The notes under the pieces were generated by a model. That model did not search any database, had not been told where the DNA came from, and saw nothing but the letters and a program-made list of their open reading frames with translations. DNA of 64,000 nt from Oscillospiraceae bacterium (GTDB lineage: Bacteria > Bacillota > Clostridia > Oscillospirales > Oscillospiraceae): NCBI GenBank assembly GCA_009781515.1, contig WQXY01000002.1, forward strand, positions 62,001-126,000. The letters are read 5' to 3'. Below are positions 33,695 to 42,306 of the stretch, piece after piece (the stretch's first letter is position 1; every line of letters starts with the position of its first letter). The position numbers were made by a program, and so were the translations under genes.

Positions 33695-35869
33695 ATGCAG
33701 CGTTTTTTGGTTAAAACAATACCTATAATTTTACTCTTGTCACTGCTTTTGTCGCTCGCGTCATGCGATGCAGGGGGTGATGTGTTTGAGCAGGTCTCAC
33801 CTTACCGTGCTCCGGGCGCAGGCACGGCGCTTGAGCTTGATGGGCTTAGCAAGGTTGCGCAAAACAGTAAATATGAGCTTTGGTTAGACTCCGATATCTG
33901 CGCCTTTGAGATAAGAAGCGGGAGCGGGGTTATTTGGAGAAGTCTTCCCGAAAACTATGAGAACCCCGATTGGGCTCACAACATGCTTATACCAAACTTA
34001 GCCTCACTGCTTACCGTAACGGCGCTCGACGCTTCGCTCGCAAGGCAGGATTTACATTCATACGAGCACTGCGTGCAAACGGATAATGTTAAATATGAAG
34101 CTATTACAGACGGTGTGCGGATTATTTTCCGTTACCAAAGGCAGGGTCTTACAATCCCCGTGGATATCACTCTCACGGACGACGGCTTTATGGTTTCGGT
34201 TGCCCCCGGCGATATTGTTGAAACGGGCGATTTTATCGTAAATCAGCTTATGCTTATGCCGTATTTTAACAGCGGCAGCTCCGATGATGACGGATTTTTG
34301 TTCTACCCCGACGGCTCGGGAGTAATCTCCAATTACAAAACAGACTACAACAACCCTGCAGACATAGTTTATTCTGTTTACGGGTTTGATAACGGAATAG
34401 GCACGGTTGAAGCAATATCCAACATACAAGGCTACCGTATGCCCGTTTTCGGGGCAAAAACAAATGACGCGGCATATCTTGCAGTTATTGAGGGGGACTC
34501 TTCGTTCATATCTTCCGTTGTTACGGGTGTAATGAGAAGTAATAACCGTTATTTTAGAAACGGAGTGATTTTTACATATCGCGATGTAGGCAGGGTGGCA
34601 CTGAGGGACAATCAGACAACAGTCTCGACAAACTATACAATACCCTCGCCGATTACGGCTACAGTGCCGATGAGTGTGCGCTATCTGCTGCTCGAAGGAA
34701 ATGAAATAAACTATAACGACATGGCATTTGCCTACAGGGATTATTTGGAGCGTAGCGGTGTGCTGACGGAGCGTACCGTGGCTTCCCGAAACGCACATCT
34801 GACATTGGCGGGAGCGGTGAAAAGACCGTCAAGCTTTATAGGTATTCCTATGGAGAGGGAGATAACCCTCACGACATTCGAGCAGGCACAGGTCATAGTT
34901 TCCGCCTTGAAAGATATCGGCTTGGAGCAGATGAGCATTATGTATAAGGGTGCTCATGCGGGCGGATATAACTCACAGTGGACAAGAGACTATAGATTTA
35001 ACCGCTCACTCGGTGGCTCGAAAGGCTGGGAAAAGCTCCTTGAAAGTCTTGAAAAAGAGGGTAACTCGGCCTTTTTAATGGGCGAGATATTGCAGGTATA
35101 TAAAACAGGCAGAGGCTTTTCAGCTTCAAACAGCGCAGCAAGGACAACGGGCGGCGGACTGAACTTCCAGTATGACTATTACATTCAAGACGGCACACGC
35201 AATGCATATGCTCGTCGCTGGTATCTGCTTTCTCCAAATCAATGGGAAAGTGCACTTAAAGGTGTTCGGGAAAATAAACATATGTCACTTGAGGACGCAG
35301 GCAGGCTCGTTTATTCGGACTATAATCAGAACTCACCCGTATTTCGCGACCGCACAGGACCGGCTCTTGTGCAGGCACTGAAAAAAGATGAGGGCAGGCT
35401 TGCCCTGTCATACGGAAATGCGTATGTCTGGGAGCTGATGCCGGTACTCTATGATGTGCCGCTCGGAGCATCGGGATTTTTCCTTGAGTGTGAGGAAGTT
35501 CCGTTTTATCAGCTTGTTATACACGGATATATTGAATATTCGGGAACAGCCATGAACCTGTCGCCCGATAAGCAGACGGCACTGCTGCGAAGCATTGAAT
35601 ACGGAGCGCTGCCTCACTATTTCGGCACATATGCCGAGTCGTCGCTGCTTAGAAACACCGTGCTTGAGGGAATGTTTGCCTCGCAATTCTTGGATTGGAT
35701 TGACATAGCGGCAGAGCAGACATCGCAGATAGGGGATTTATATAAACAAATAAGCGGGCAGCATATGACAGGGCATGAAAAAATTTCTGACGGCATTTAT
35801 CAAACAACCTATGAAAACGGCATAGTTGTAACGGTAGACTACAACACCCGCACATTTGAGGTAAGGTAA
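33695..35869 (+). CDS. DUF5696 lipoprotein
   Basis: 724 residues, GGGAGGGTG upstream. The lipobox is LASC (Cys 25). The N-part has ALELDGLSKVAQNSKYELWL and the ICAFEIRSGSGVIW segment typical of DUF5696, then LFYPDGSGVI, and a barrel-like C-part (QMSIMYKGAHAGGYNS, FLECEEVPFYQLVIHGYIEY). DUF5696 proteins are large surface lipoproteins found beside sugar importers in Firmicutes; a glycosidase role is plausible but not shown. It ends 98 bp before the system 2 permeases. Confidence 0.8.
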   Translation: MQRFLVKTIPIILLLSLLLSLASCDAGGDVFEQVSPYRAPGAGTALELDGLSKVAQNSKYELWLDSDICAFEIRSGSGVIWRSLPENYENPDWAHNMLIPNLASLLTVTALDASLARQDLHSYEHCVQTDNVKYEAITDGVRIIFRYQRQGLTIPVDITLTDDGFMVSVAPGDIVETGDFIVNQLMLMPYFNSGSSDDDGFLFYPDGSGVISNYKTDYNNPADIVYSVYGFDNGIGTVEAISNIQGYRMPVFGAKTNDAAYLAVIEGDSSFISSVVTGVMRSNNRYFRNGVIFTYRDVGRVALRDNQTTVSTNYTIPSPITATVPMSVRYLLLEGNEINYNDMAFAYRDYLERSGVLTERTVASRNAHLTLAGAVKRPSSFIGIPMEREITLTTFEQAQVIVSALKDIGLEQMSIMYKGAHAGGYNSQWTRDYRFNRSLGGSKGWEKLLESLEKEGNSAFLMGEILQVYKTGRGFSASNSAARTTGGGLNFQYDYYIQDGTRNAYARRWYLLSPNQWESALKGVRENKHMSLEDAGRLVYSDYNQNSPVFRDRTGPALVQALKKDEGRLALSYGNAYVWELMPVLYDVPLGASGFFLECEEVPFYQLVIHGYIEYSGTAMNLSPDKQTALLRSIEYGALPHYFGTYAESSLLRNTVLEGMFASQFLDWIDIAAEQTSQIGDLYKQISGQHMTGHEKISDGIYQTTYENGIVVTVDYNTRTFEVR

Positions 35870-35941
35870 CAACCCCCGCCGCTAACGCGGCACCCCCTTC
35901 GACGCGAAGGGGGCACGAGTAGGGGCGGCAACCTGCCGCCC
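35870..35941 (+). repeat. Dispersed GC-rich palindromic repeat, family 2
   Basis: CACCCCCTTCGACGCGAAGG plus GGGCAC is shared with 46574-46637. CCCCCTTC-GACGC-GAAGGGGG forms a hairpin, then GGGCGGCAACCTGCCGCCC a second one. Confidence 0.65.
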
Positions 35942-35966
35942 GACACACAACCGTAAAGGACTAAAC

Positions 35967-36881
35967 ATGAAAATTACAGGCAAACAAAAACAGGGCGGAC
36001 TGATGCGACGCAAAGCAAGAGTAGGGCGTGCGGCGGCTTACTTTTGGCTGCTTGGTTTCCTGCTCTTTGTAGCCACTCCGATTTATCAGTCAATTGTGTA
36101 CGCCTTTTCAAAAGTTGAAATTTCGCTCGGTAATGTAAATCTGACTTTTATCGGCTGGGATAATTTCATCAAGGCATTTACAATCGACGCCACATTTGTA
36201 CCGCTTCTGATAGACTCCCTTACAGTTATAATAATTGACATACTGCTCGTTACATTCTTTTCGCTCTTTGTTGCGGTAATGCTCAACAGAAAGTTCAAAG
36301 GACGTGCGTTTTTGCGTGCCGTATTCTTTTTACCCGTTATCATAACTTCGGGAGCGCTCGTATATGTCATGCAGTCTGATGTATCCGCGCAGTTTGCGGG
36401 AGCTTCGGGGCAGCAGGGGATGCCGATGCTGCAAACCGTTGACTTCAAGAACTTGCTTATGACACTCACAAACAACAACCCTGCCATTGAAATTTTGACG
36501 GATGCAATTGACCGTATTTACCAAATTATTTGGAAATCGGGTGTTCAGATACTGCTCTTTATTGCGGGACTGCAAGCCATACCGCCCGCCCTGTATGAAA
36601 GTGCCGAAATTGATGGCTCCACGGCATGGGAAGCATTTTGGAAAATCACACTGCCGATTATTTCACCGATTATTATCATCAACCTCGTATACACAATTAT
36701 CGACTCGTTTGCAGACTATAACAACGCACTGCTCCGATACATTCAAGATGCGGCATTCGGTTCAATGCTCGATTTCGGTTATTCGGCAGCGCTCTCATGG
36801 ATATTCTTTGCGATGATAAGTCTCTTGCTTGTGCTCACCGTCGGTTTGTTATCAAGAAAAGTATTCTACATGAATGACTAA
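35967..36881 (+). CDS. Sugar ABC transporter permease (MalF/LplB type), system 2
   Basis: 304 residues, AAAGGA upstream. A basic N-terminus (KQKQGGLMRRKARVGR) precedes six membrane segments. The EAA loop is YESAEIDGSTAWEAFWKITL. There is a periplasmic-side insert of some 50 residues (SDVSAQFAGASGQQGMPML), longer than in most MalF-type chains of this size. Partner permease follows 11 bp later. Confidence 0.92.
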   Translation: MKITGKQKQGGLMRRKARVGRAAAYFWLLGFLLFVATPIYQSIVYAFSKVEISLGNVNLTFIGWDNFIKAFTIDATFVPLLIDSLTVIIIDILLVTFFSLFVAVMLNRKFKGRAFLRAVFFLPVIITSGALVYVMQSDVSAQFAGASGQQGMPMLQTVDFKNLLMTLTNNNPAIEILTDAIDRIYQIIWKSGVQILLFIAGLQAIPPALYESAEIDGSTAWEAFWKITLPIISPIIIINLVYTIIDSFADYNNALLRYIQDAAFGSMLDFGYSAALSWIFFAMISLLLVLTVGLLSRKVFYMND

Positions 36882-36892
36882 CGGGGGAATAT

Positions 36893-37837
36893 ATGATTAA
36901 AATATCAGACCATAAAAAGGCAACAATAGTCAAAAAAAGCCGTAAGATTATTTACTGGTTGTTTTTTACCATGCTCTTTTGCGGCATTGGGTACATTTTG
37001 GTATATCCTCTCATTTATATATTCACGACCTCAGTTAAATCCGTCGGTGACATGCTCGATACAACAACGGTATGGGTCGCCAAGAACCCGACCTTTTCAA
37101 ACTACACGGACGTATGGAATTTTATAGATTATCCCGCTTCACTTCTAAACACCATGACAATAGCTGCGACGGTCACAATCTTAAATATGTTTGTGTGCTC
37201 CGCTATCGGTTACGCGTTTGCGCGCTTTCGTTTTCGCGAAAGAGGTATCCTTTTTGCACTCGTGATATTTACGATTATTATCCCGCCGCAATTAATTAAT
37301 CTGCCGCAGTATCTATTTTTCTTAAACTTTGATATACTCGGAATTATAAAGGCAGTTCTCGGCGGCACACTCAACTTCAACAATTCCATAGCACCCATTG
37401 TACTTCCGGCGATTTTCGGGCAAGGCTTAAAGACAGGACTGTTTATATACATATTCAGGCAGTTTTACAGAGGCATGCCCATTGAGCTTGAAGAAGCGGG
37501 CTATCTTGACGGTTGCGGTGCAATCAGAACATATCTGCGGATAATGGCACCCAATGCCACCCCCGCATTCATAACGGTAGGACTTTTATCTTTCGTTTGG
37601 CACTGGAATGAAGTATTCAACCAGTCGCAGTTTCTTAACGAAAGCCCGACCCTGTCAATGCGGCTTGTCGGAATTGTGGGCTTTATCACAAAATCCTCAC
37701 AGGTCACAGACCTCTCGTATGTCACCCCGACCAAATACGCAGGAGTTGCACTTGTAATATTGCCTCTCATAATAGTATACTTAATAGGTCAGCGCTTCTT
37801 TGTACAAAGCGTCGAGAGAAGTGGTATAGTAGGATAA
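36893..37837 (+). CDS. Sugar ABC transporter permease (MalG type), system 2
   Basis: 314 residues; GGGGGAAT precedes the ATG. Six membrane segments with the EAA loop LEEAGYLDGCGAIRTYLRIMAP. It ends QSVERSGIVG, a common end for MalG-like chains. It works with the chain at 35967 and the binding protein at 37932. Confidence 0.92.
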   Translation: MIKISDHKKATIVKKSRKIIYWLFFTMLFCGIGYILVYPLIYIFTTSVKSVGDMLDTTTVWVAKNPTFSNYTDVWNFIDYPASLLNTMTIAATVTILNMFVCSAIGYAFARFRFRERGILFALVIFTIIIPPQLINLPQYLFFLNFDILGIIKAVLGGTLNFNNSIAPIVLPAIFGQGLKTGLFIYIFRQFYRGMPIELEEAGYLDGCGAIRTYLRIMAPNATPAFITVGLLSFVWHWNEVFNQSQFLNESPTLSMRLVGIVGFITKSSQVTDLSYVTPTKYAGVALVILPLIIVYLIGQRFFVQSVERSGIVG

Positions 37838-37850
37838 AAACAATAACTTG

Positions 37851-37881
37851 GCGTCATCGCGAGCGAAGCGTAGCGATCCGG
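37851..37881 (+). repeat. Dispersed repeat, family 1 (short member)
   Basis: GCGTCATCGCGAGCGAAGCG followed by TAGCGATCCGG, a short member between the permease and the binding-protein gene. Confidence 0.5.
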
Positions 37882-37931
37882 AAAGAGCATAATTGAACAT
37901 AGGTTTATAAAAATAGAAAGGTGGATATTTA

Positions 37932-39363
37932 ATGATACGAAGAAACAAGATTATAGCAGTGTTGCTTGTCGCAGTGATGCTCGGGGGGGGTGCTCCTCGG
38001 CTGCACAGTCAACGACCCCGACCCGACCCCTCTGCCGGAGGGCAATCAGGATTTGGCAAATATCAACCCTGACGGCAATGTACAAGGCGGTGATGTTACA
38101 GGACCAAACCTCGGCAACATAAACAGCGGCGCGGCTTTTCGTAATGAGCTTGGAATAACCCCCGACCAATATGCGGGAAAAACCCTCACTATTTGGACAT
38201 TTTGGGATTTGAGCGATACGGAAGCGGAGCATATTGCGGCATTTGAAGCTGCTACAGGAGCAAAGGTTGATTTTGTCAACCGTTTCTCATGGGAAATGTA
38301 CGAGCCCGACCTCGTTAAAGCGATAGCCTCAGGTGAGGGTCCCGACATTTGCTACTTTATGAGTGAGGTTATTCCGGCATGGGTTATGAAAGGCTTTTTG
38401 ACCCCTGTCAGCGACTACCTTGATTTTAACAAAATCACTATCCCACTTGGAATAGGCACAAAAGAGTTTTACACCTTTAACGGAAAGCTTTACACAGTGC
38501 CCGATTTTCATGAGGGCTCAAGCAAGATGTATTTCCGTAAGGACATTTTTGCAAACGCGTCACTCAAAAACCCCTATGAGATGTGGCTTGAGGGAACATG
38601 GACATGGGACGCATTTGTAAGGCTTGCGCAGGATGTTAAGCAGGATATTGACGGCGACGGTGAGTATGACATTTGGGGCTACTACTCATGGCAATGGGAG
38701 CAGCTTCTTTATTCAAACGGCACAGACCATATTAAATGGGTCGACGGTAATCCTGTTCAAAATCTTGATGACCCGAAAGCTATCCGTGCACTTGAGTGGG
38801 AGCGTGCTCTTGGCGAGCAATATGACATTATAGCTCCATATGACCCCGACTTAGACCCGCCGGGAATGTTAGTTGCAGGAAATATCGCAATGATGTATTG
38901 GGGAGCATGGCTGATTGGCGACGGCAAGACTGAAGGTCTGCGCTATGAGCTTGGCGACAAGCTCGGTTTTGCACCGTTCCCGAGAGGTCCGGATTTGCCC
39001 GCCGATGTTCCTATGGCAGACATAGCCTCAGGTCACAGAGAGGGAATATCGGGCGCTGCAAAGGAACCCGAGCTTGCAGCACTGTTTATGCTCTTTAAGC
39101 GGCTTTATGAAGATGAAGCGGCAAAACAAAAAGCGGAGGCAGAAGCCGAGGCAGAGCGTATTCTTATCTACGGCTCACTCGAAGAATACGAGCTTGCCGT
39201 TGAAATGGACAAATATTCCATTTGGAACGGAATGTACGGCTTTACGGGAATGGATAACATAGTTTCCCGTATCCGAGGAGCAGCCGATATGTCGGCAGCG
39301 CAAGCTGTCGAAGCGTATAAATCATCAGTGCAAATGATGATAGACATGACATGGAACCCGTAG
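37932..39363 (+). CDS. Sugar-binding lipoprotein, system 2, with +1 frameshift in G8 tract
   Basis: The signal peptide starts at ATG 37932 (MIRRNKIIAVLLVAVML), but the rest of the protein is in another frame, open from 37990 to 39363 (LLGCTVNDPDPTPLPEG onward). The shift falls in eight Gs at 37983-37990; with seven Gs the signal would read MLGGVLLGC, a perfect lipobox. The mature part is a family 1 solute-binding protein (TLTIWTFWDLSDTEAEHI, ASGEGPDICYFMSE, FNGKLYTVPDFHEGSSKMYF). As written, no full product is made. Sequencing error, slippage, or phase variation are all possible. Confidence 0.8.
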
Positions 39364-39369
39364 CCAATG

Positions 39370-39463
39370 CCGTCATTGCGAACGCAGTGAAGCAATCCAG
39401 ACACTAATATTTCAACAAGTGCATCATCTGGATCGCCACGCCACTACGTGGCTCGCGATGACG
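39370..39463 (+). repeat. Dispersed repeat, family 1 (two-armed member)
   Basis: CGTCATTGCGAACGCAGTGA-AGCAATCCAG on one side and CTGGATCGCCACG...CTCGCGATGACG on the other form an imperfect inverted repeat of about 94 bp. Confidence 0.7.
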
Positions 39464-39498
39464 AAAAGGACATATAAAATTGAAAGGAAAATATTAAA

Positions 39499-40398
39499 AT
39501 GAAAAAATTACTCACAGTTACACTTTGCGCGATCCTCGCACTTTCACTGTTCGGCATTACAGCACTTGCAAGCGGCCTGTATATGCTCGACCCGAACACA
39601 CCCGACTCGTTTGCAGCAGAAGAAGATGAAGGCCACATCGGCTACAACTTCAAAGGTGACGGCGGAGCATGGGTCAACATCAATAACCCGTGGGGCAAAT
39701 CCGCATATCTTATAACACAGCCTGCCGAGGGCACACAGACCATAATCGTAACCTTTAAGGTTGAGGGTTATGACGGCGGTGCCGAGGGCTACCGTGTAAT
39801 GGGTGGTTTTATAGCCAATGAAGCATGGCAGCCGCAAGTATGGGCTCTTAGTGGTGAGCGCGAAGATACAACCAGTTGGCTCGAAATATTTGGCGAAGAA
39901 TATTACTTCTTCATTGACGGTGACGGTATTTATGAACTGCCGATTTCATTCCGCCATGCAATGGACTGGTTTGAGAACAATGACCCGGACGGTTGGGAAA
40001 TGGAATATCTCGATTACATTCAAGTTATTGAGCTTGGTATTTTTGACCCGCCAAGTGATACAACAATGGTTGTAACACTCTTAGACCTTACGGACACACC
40101 GGATGTCTTCACATTTGATGAGCTATCACGTCCGCTCGGCAGCGACAAGTTTTTCCACCCGCTTCCCGAGGGCGGCGTAGAGCCCCCGATTGCAACACTT
40201 CCCGGACCCGTAGAAACAGACCCTGATGACACCGACACCCCGGAACCGCCGGCAGAAACAGCATCACCCCCTCCGACACAAAGCCCGCCCTCTGACGACG
40301 GTGGCGACGGTATGCCGTGGTGGATTTGGCTGTGCATCGGCGGAGGTGCTCTTGTTGTGGTAGTAATCGTAGTAATTATTATCTCAAAGAAAAAGTGA
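39499..40398 (+). CDS. Membrane-anchored secreted protein, carbohydrate-related guess
   Basis: 299 residues, GAAAGGA upstream. Signal peptide to about residue 25 (ALAS-GLYML). The outer domain (about 26-215) is aromatic and acidic (GGAWVNINNPWGKSAYLI, YFFIDGDGIYELPISFRHAM). A Pro/Thr/Asp linker (PAETASPPPTQSPPSDD) leads to one membrane helix (WIWLCIGGGALVVVVIVVII) and a SKKK tail. So it is a wall-spanning surface protein. The fold of the outer domain is not recognised. It follows the system 2 binding protein and is followed by a regulated promoter. Confidence 0.7.
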   Translation: MKKLLTVTLCAILALSLFGITALASGLYMLDPNTPDSFAAEEDEGHIGYNFKGDGGAWVNINNPWGKSAYLITQPAEGTQTIIVTFKVEGYDGGAEGYRVMGGFIANEAWQPQVWALSGEREDTTSWLEIFGEEYYFFIDGDGIYELPISFRHAMDWFENNDPDGWEMEYLDYIQVIELGIFDPPSDTTMVVTLLDLTDTPDVFTFDELSRPLGSDKFFHPLPEGGVEPPIATLPGPVETDPDDTDTPEPPAETASPPPTQSPPSDDGGDGMPWWIWLCIGGGALVVVVIVVIIISKKK

Positions 40399-40419
40399 TA
40401 AGCAAAACTAATCTATAAA

Positions 40420-40515
40420 ATGTATAAATAATACATATATAATGTATCTTGACACTTCTTATATAACATGATACATTGAGTTTAAGTGTGATAGTGCTCT
40501 ATAATAGGGCACTAT
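40420..40515 (+). promoter_or_regulatory. Two overlapping promoters with palindromic operators
   Basis: Promoter 1: TTGACA (40449-40454), 17 bases, TACATT (40472-40477). Promoter 2: TTGAGT (40476-40481), 18 bases, TATAAT (40500-40505). Palindromes ATGTAT/ATACAT (40420-40436), ATGTATC/GATACAT (40442-40476, around promoter 1) and ATAGTGC/GCACTAT (40491-40515, over the second -10) look like regulator sites. They precede the surface-protein/GH5/importer genes from 40559. Confidence 0.6.
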
Positions 40516-40558
40516 TGCACGAAGTGAAATAATATAAACGATTAGAAGGAGTAATAAA

Positions 40559-42223
40559 ATGAAAAGACGTTTTATAGGGGTCGCGTTAGCTACAATCTTG
40601 CTTGTGATGATGGTTCCATTCGGGGGGGCATTATCGGCTGAAGAAGAGTTCACTGCATGGTTCGGCGCTCAAATGGCAGATCCGATTAACGGTTGGGAGC
40701 TTGGTGAAGTTGCAGAAGCAAAATTTAAGCTGAACGAAGAAGCGACTATCAGCATTGATTTTGGTGAAAAGGTATCATTTGGCGACGGCAACTACATCGC
40801 CATTGAAACAAATGTTCCAAACCCGTTTACAGGTATGGACATGTTCCAAAATCCGGTATTAGCGCAGATATTATCATTTAAGCTCGACGGCAAAGATGTC
40901 GAAATGGCTGATGCATTTCTTAATGCGGAGGGCAAAGATGCAATTGACGGTAGCGGAAAAGGTCTGCGTCTGACTCTCACAAACAAATGGTCTGCACTTG
41001 AGGACGACGAACAACCCGTAGACCCGACAACACTCGGCGAGTTCGAGAAGCTCGAAATTTCATTTATAGTCCGTGGTGTGTATTTTGCACAGTTCGGCGC
41101 ACAAATGGCAGACCCTGTTAACGGGTGGGGTCTTGGCGACATGGCTGCAACAGGATTTTCAATGGGACATCCCGCAGTTATCGAGTTCGAATTTGATGAG
41201 CTTGTATCATTCGGCGACGGCAACTACATCGCAATTGAAACAAACCTGCCAAATCCGTTTGAGGGTGAAATTCCTTTTGCAAATTCCGAAATGGCACAAA
41301 TACTGTCATTTAAGCTCGATGATAAGGAAGTCGACATGGGCGATGTACTGCTCAATGCCGAGGGAATGGACGCAATCGACGGCAGCAGTCCGGGACTGAG
41401 GCTCACACTTACAAACAAGTGGAACGGCGACATTGACGAGCAGCCTGTTGACGCTGAAACACTTGGCGAGTTCAAAAAACTGCGTATCGAATTTATCGTA
41501 AACTATGTGGGCGACCCGCCCGAGCCACCCAAAGTCGAAGTTCCCGATTTATCAGATGTAACAGGTATTGCGTACATCGGCGGAACATTCGTATTCCTTG
41601 ACAGAGCGCACCCCGATGACGCTGACCCCGAAAATGACCCCGGCAGATGCGACTGGTGGGCATTTGAAGACCAAGCTGTCGAAATCAAAGTCGGCGTACC
41701 GTTTACGGTTTCAATCGACATGGGCAGCGAAAAAATCAGACATGACCTCGCACACTGGAACGGTGAGGACTATATCATTGCTGTTGATACAGACATTGAC
41801 TTAAATCCTGTGTTCTTCGGTGCATATATTGACAGCATTAAAAAAGACGGAGTTGATATACCGTTTGACCCCGACAATGTAACTGTCGGCAGAGAGCGTG
41901 GAAATCTTCGCATTTCAATCACCAACAGCTGGGCGGAAGTTGCAGGAGACCCTGTACCCATTGCAGGTCCGTTCTCAATCGGCGAGTTTTCAAAGTTTGA
42001 AGTAACAATGGTTATTGTTGAAGACGGCGACCCCGACCCGTTTAGAGAGGGCGGCGGAGAAGATGAGCCGGTTGTTACACCGCCTCCTCCGATTGAAAGA
42101 CCAACGGAAGACCCAAAAAGTGACGGACTTCCCGGGTGGTTTCTCCCTGTTGCTATCGGCGGCGGAGTTCTACTCGTTGGCGTAGTTGTATTCGCTGTGA
42201 TTAAAGGCAAGAAAAAAGCATAA
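40559..42223 (+). CDS. Surface protein with three repeated carbohydrate-binding-like domains
   Basis: 554 residues, GAAGGAG upstream, signal peptide to about LSA-EEEF. Domains at about 30-170, 175-318 and 330-490 share a common plan (WFGAQMADPINGWELGEVA / QFGAQMADPVNGWGLGDMA, then GDGNYIAIETN, then LSFKLDGKDV, LRLTLTNKW). The first two are close to identical in places, a recent internal duplication; the third is diverged (FVFLDRAHPDDADPENDPGR). A Pro-rich linker and a membrane helix with a KGKKKA tail anchor it. Substrate capture at the surface is inferred. A G7 run lies in the signal codons (40622-40628). Confidence 0.75.
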   Translation: MKRRFIGVALATILLVMMVPFGGALSAEEEFTAWFGAQMADPINGWELGEVAEAKFKLNEEATISIDFGEKVSFGDGNYIAIETNVPNPFTGMDMFQNPVLAQILSFKLDGKDVEMADAFLNAEGKDAIDGSGKGLRLTLTNKWSALEDDEQPVDPTTLGEFEKLEISFIVRGVYFAQFGAQMADPVNGWGLGDMAATGFSMGHPAVIEFEFDELVSFGDGNYIAIETNLPNPFEGEIPFANSEMAQILSFKLDDKEVDMGDVLLNAEGMDAIDGSSPGLRLTLTNKWNGDIDEQPVDAETLGEFKKLRIEFIVNYVGDPPEPPKVEVPDLSDVTGIAYIGGTFVFLDRAHPDDADPENDPGRCDWWAFEDQAVEIKVGVPFTVSIDMGSEKIRHDLAHWNGEDYIIAVDTDIDLNPVFFGAYIDSIKKDGVDIPFDPDNVTVGRERGNLRISITNSWAEVAGDPVPIAGPFSIGEFSKFEVTMVIVEDGDPDPFREGGGEDEPVVTPPPPIERPTEDPKSDGLPGWFLPVAIGGGVLLVGVVVFAVIKGKKKA

Positions 42224-42235
42224 TGTCTAAGCCGG

Positions 42236-42278
42236 GGGCTGCGGGCGTGGAGCGAGCACCGCAGCCCTTTGCATTTTA
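42236..42278 (+). terminator. Hairpin terminator or attenuator after surface protein gene
   Basis: GGGCTGCGG (42236-42244) pairs with CCGCAGCCC (42259-42267), followed by TTTGCATTTT. It stands between the surface protein and the GH5 gene, so it may only lower read-through. Confidence 0.65.
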
Positions 42279-42306
42279 GTATGGGTAAAAAGGAATGATA
42301 ACAAAT

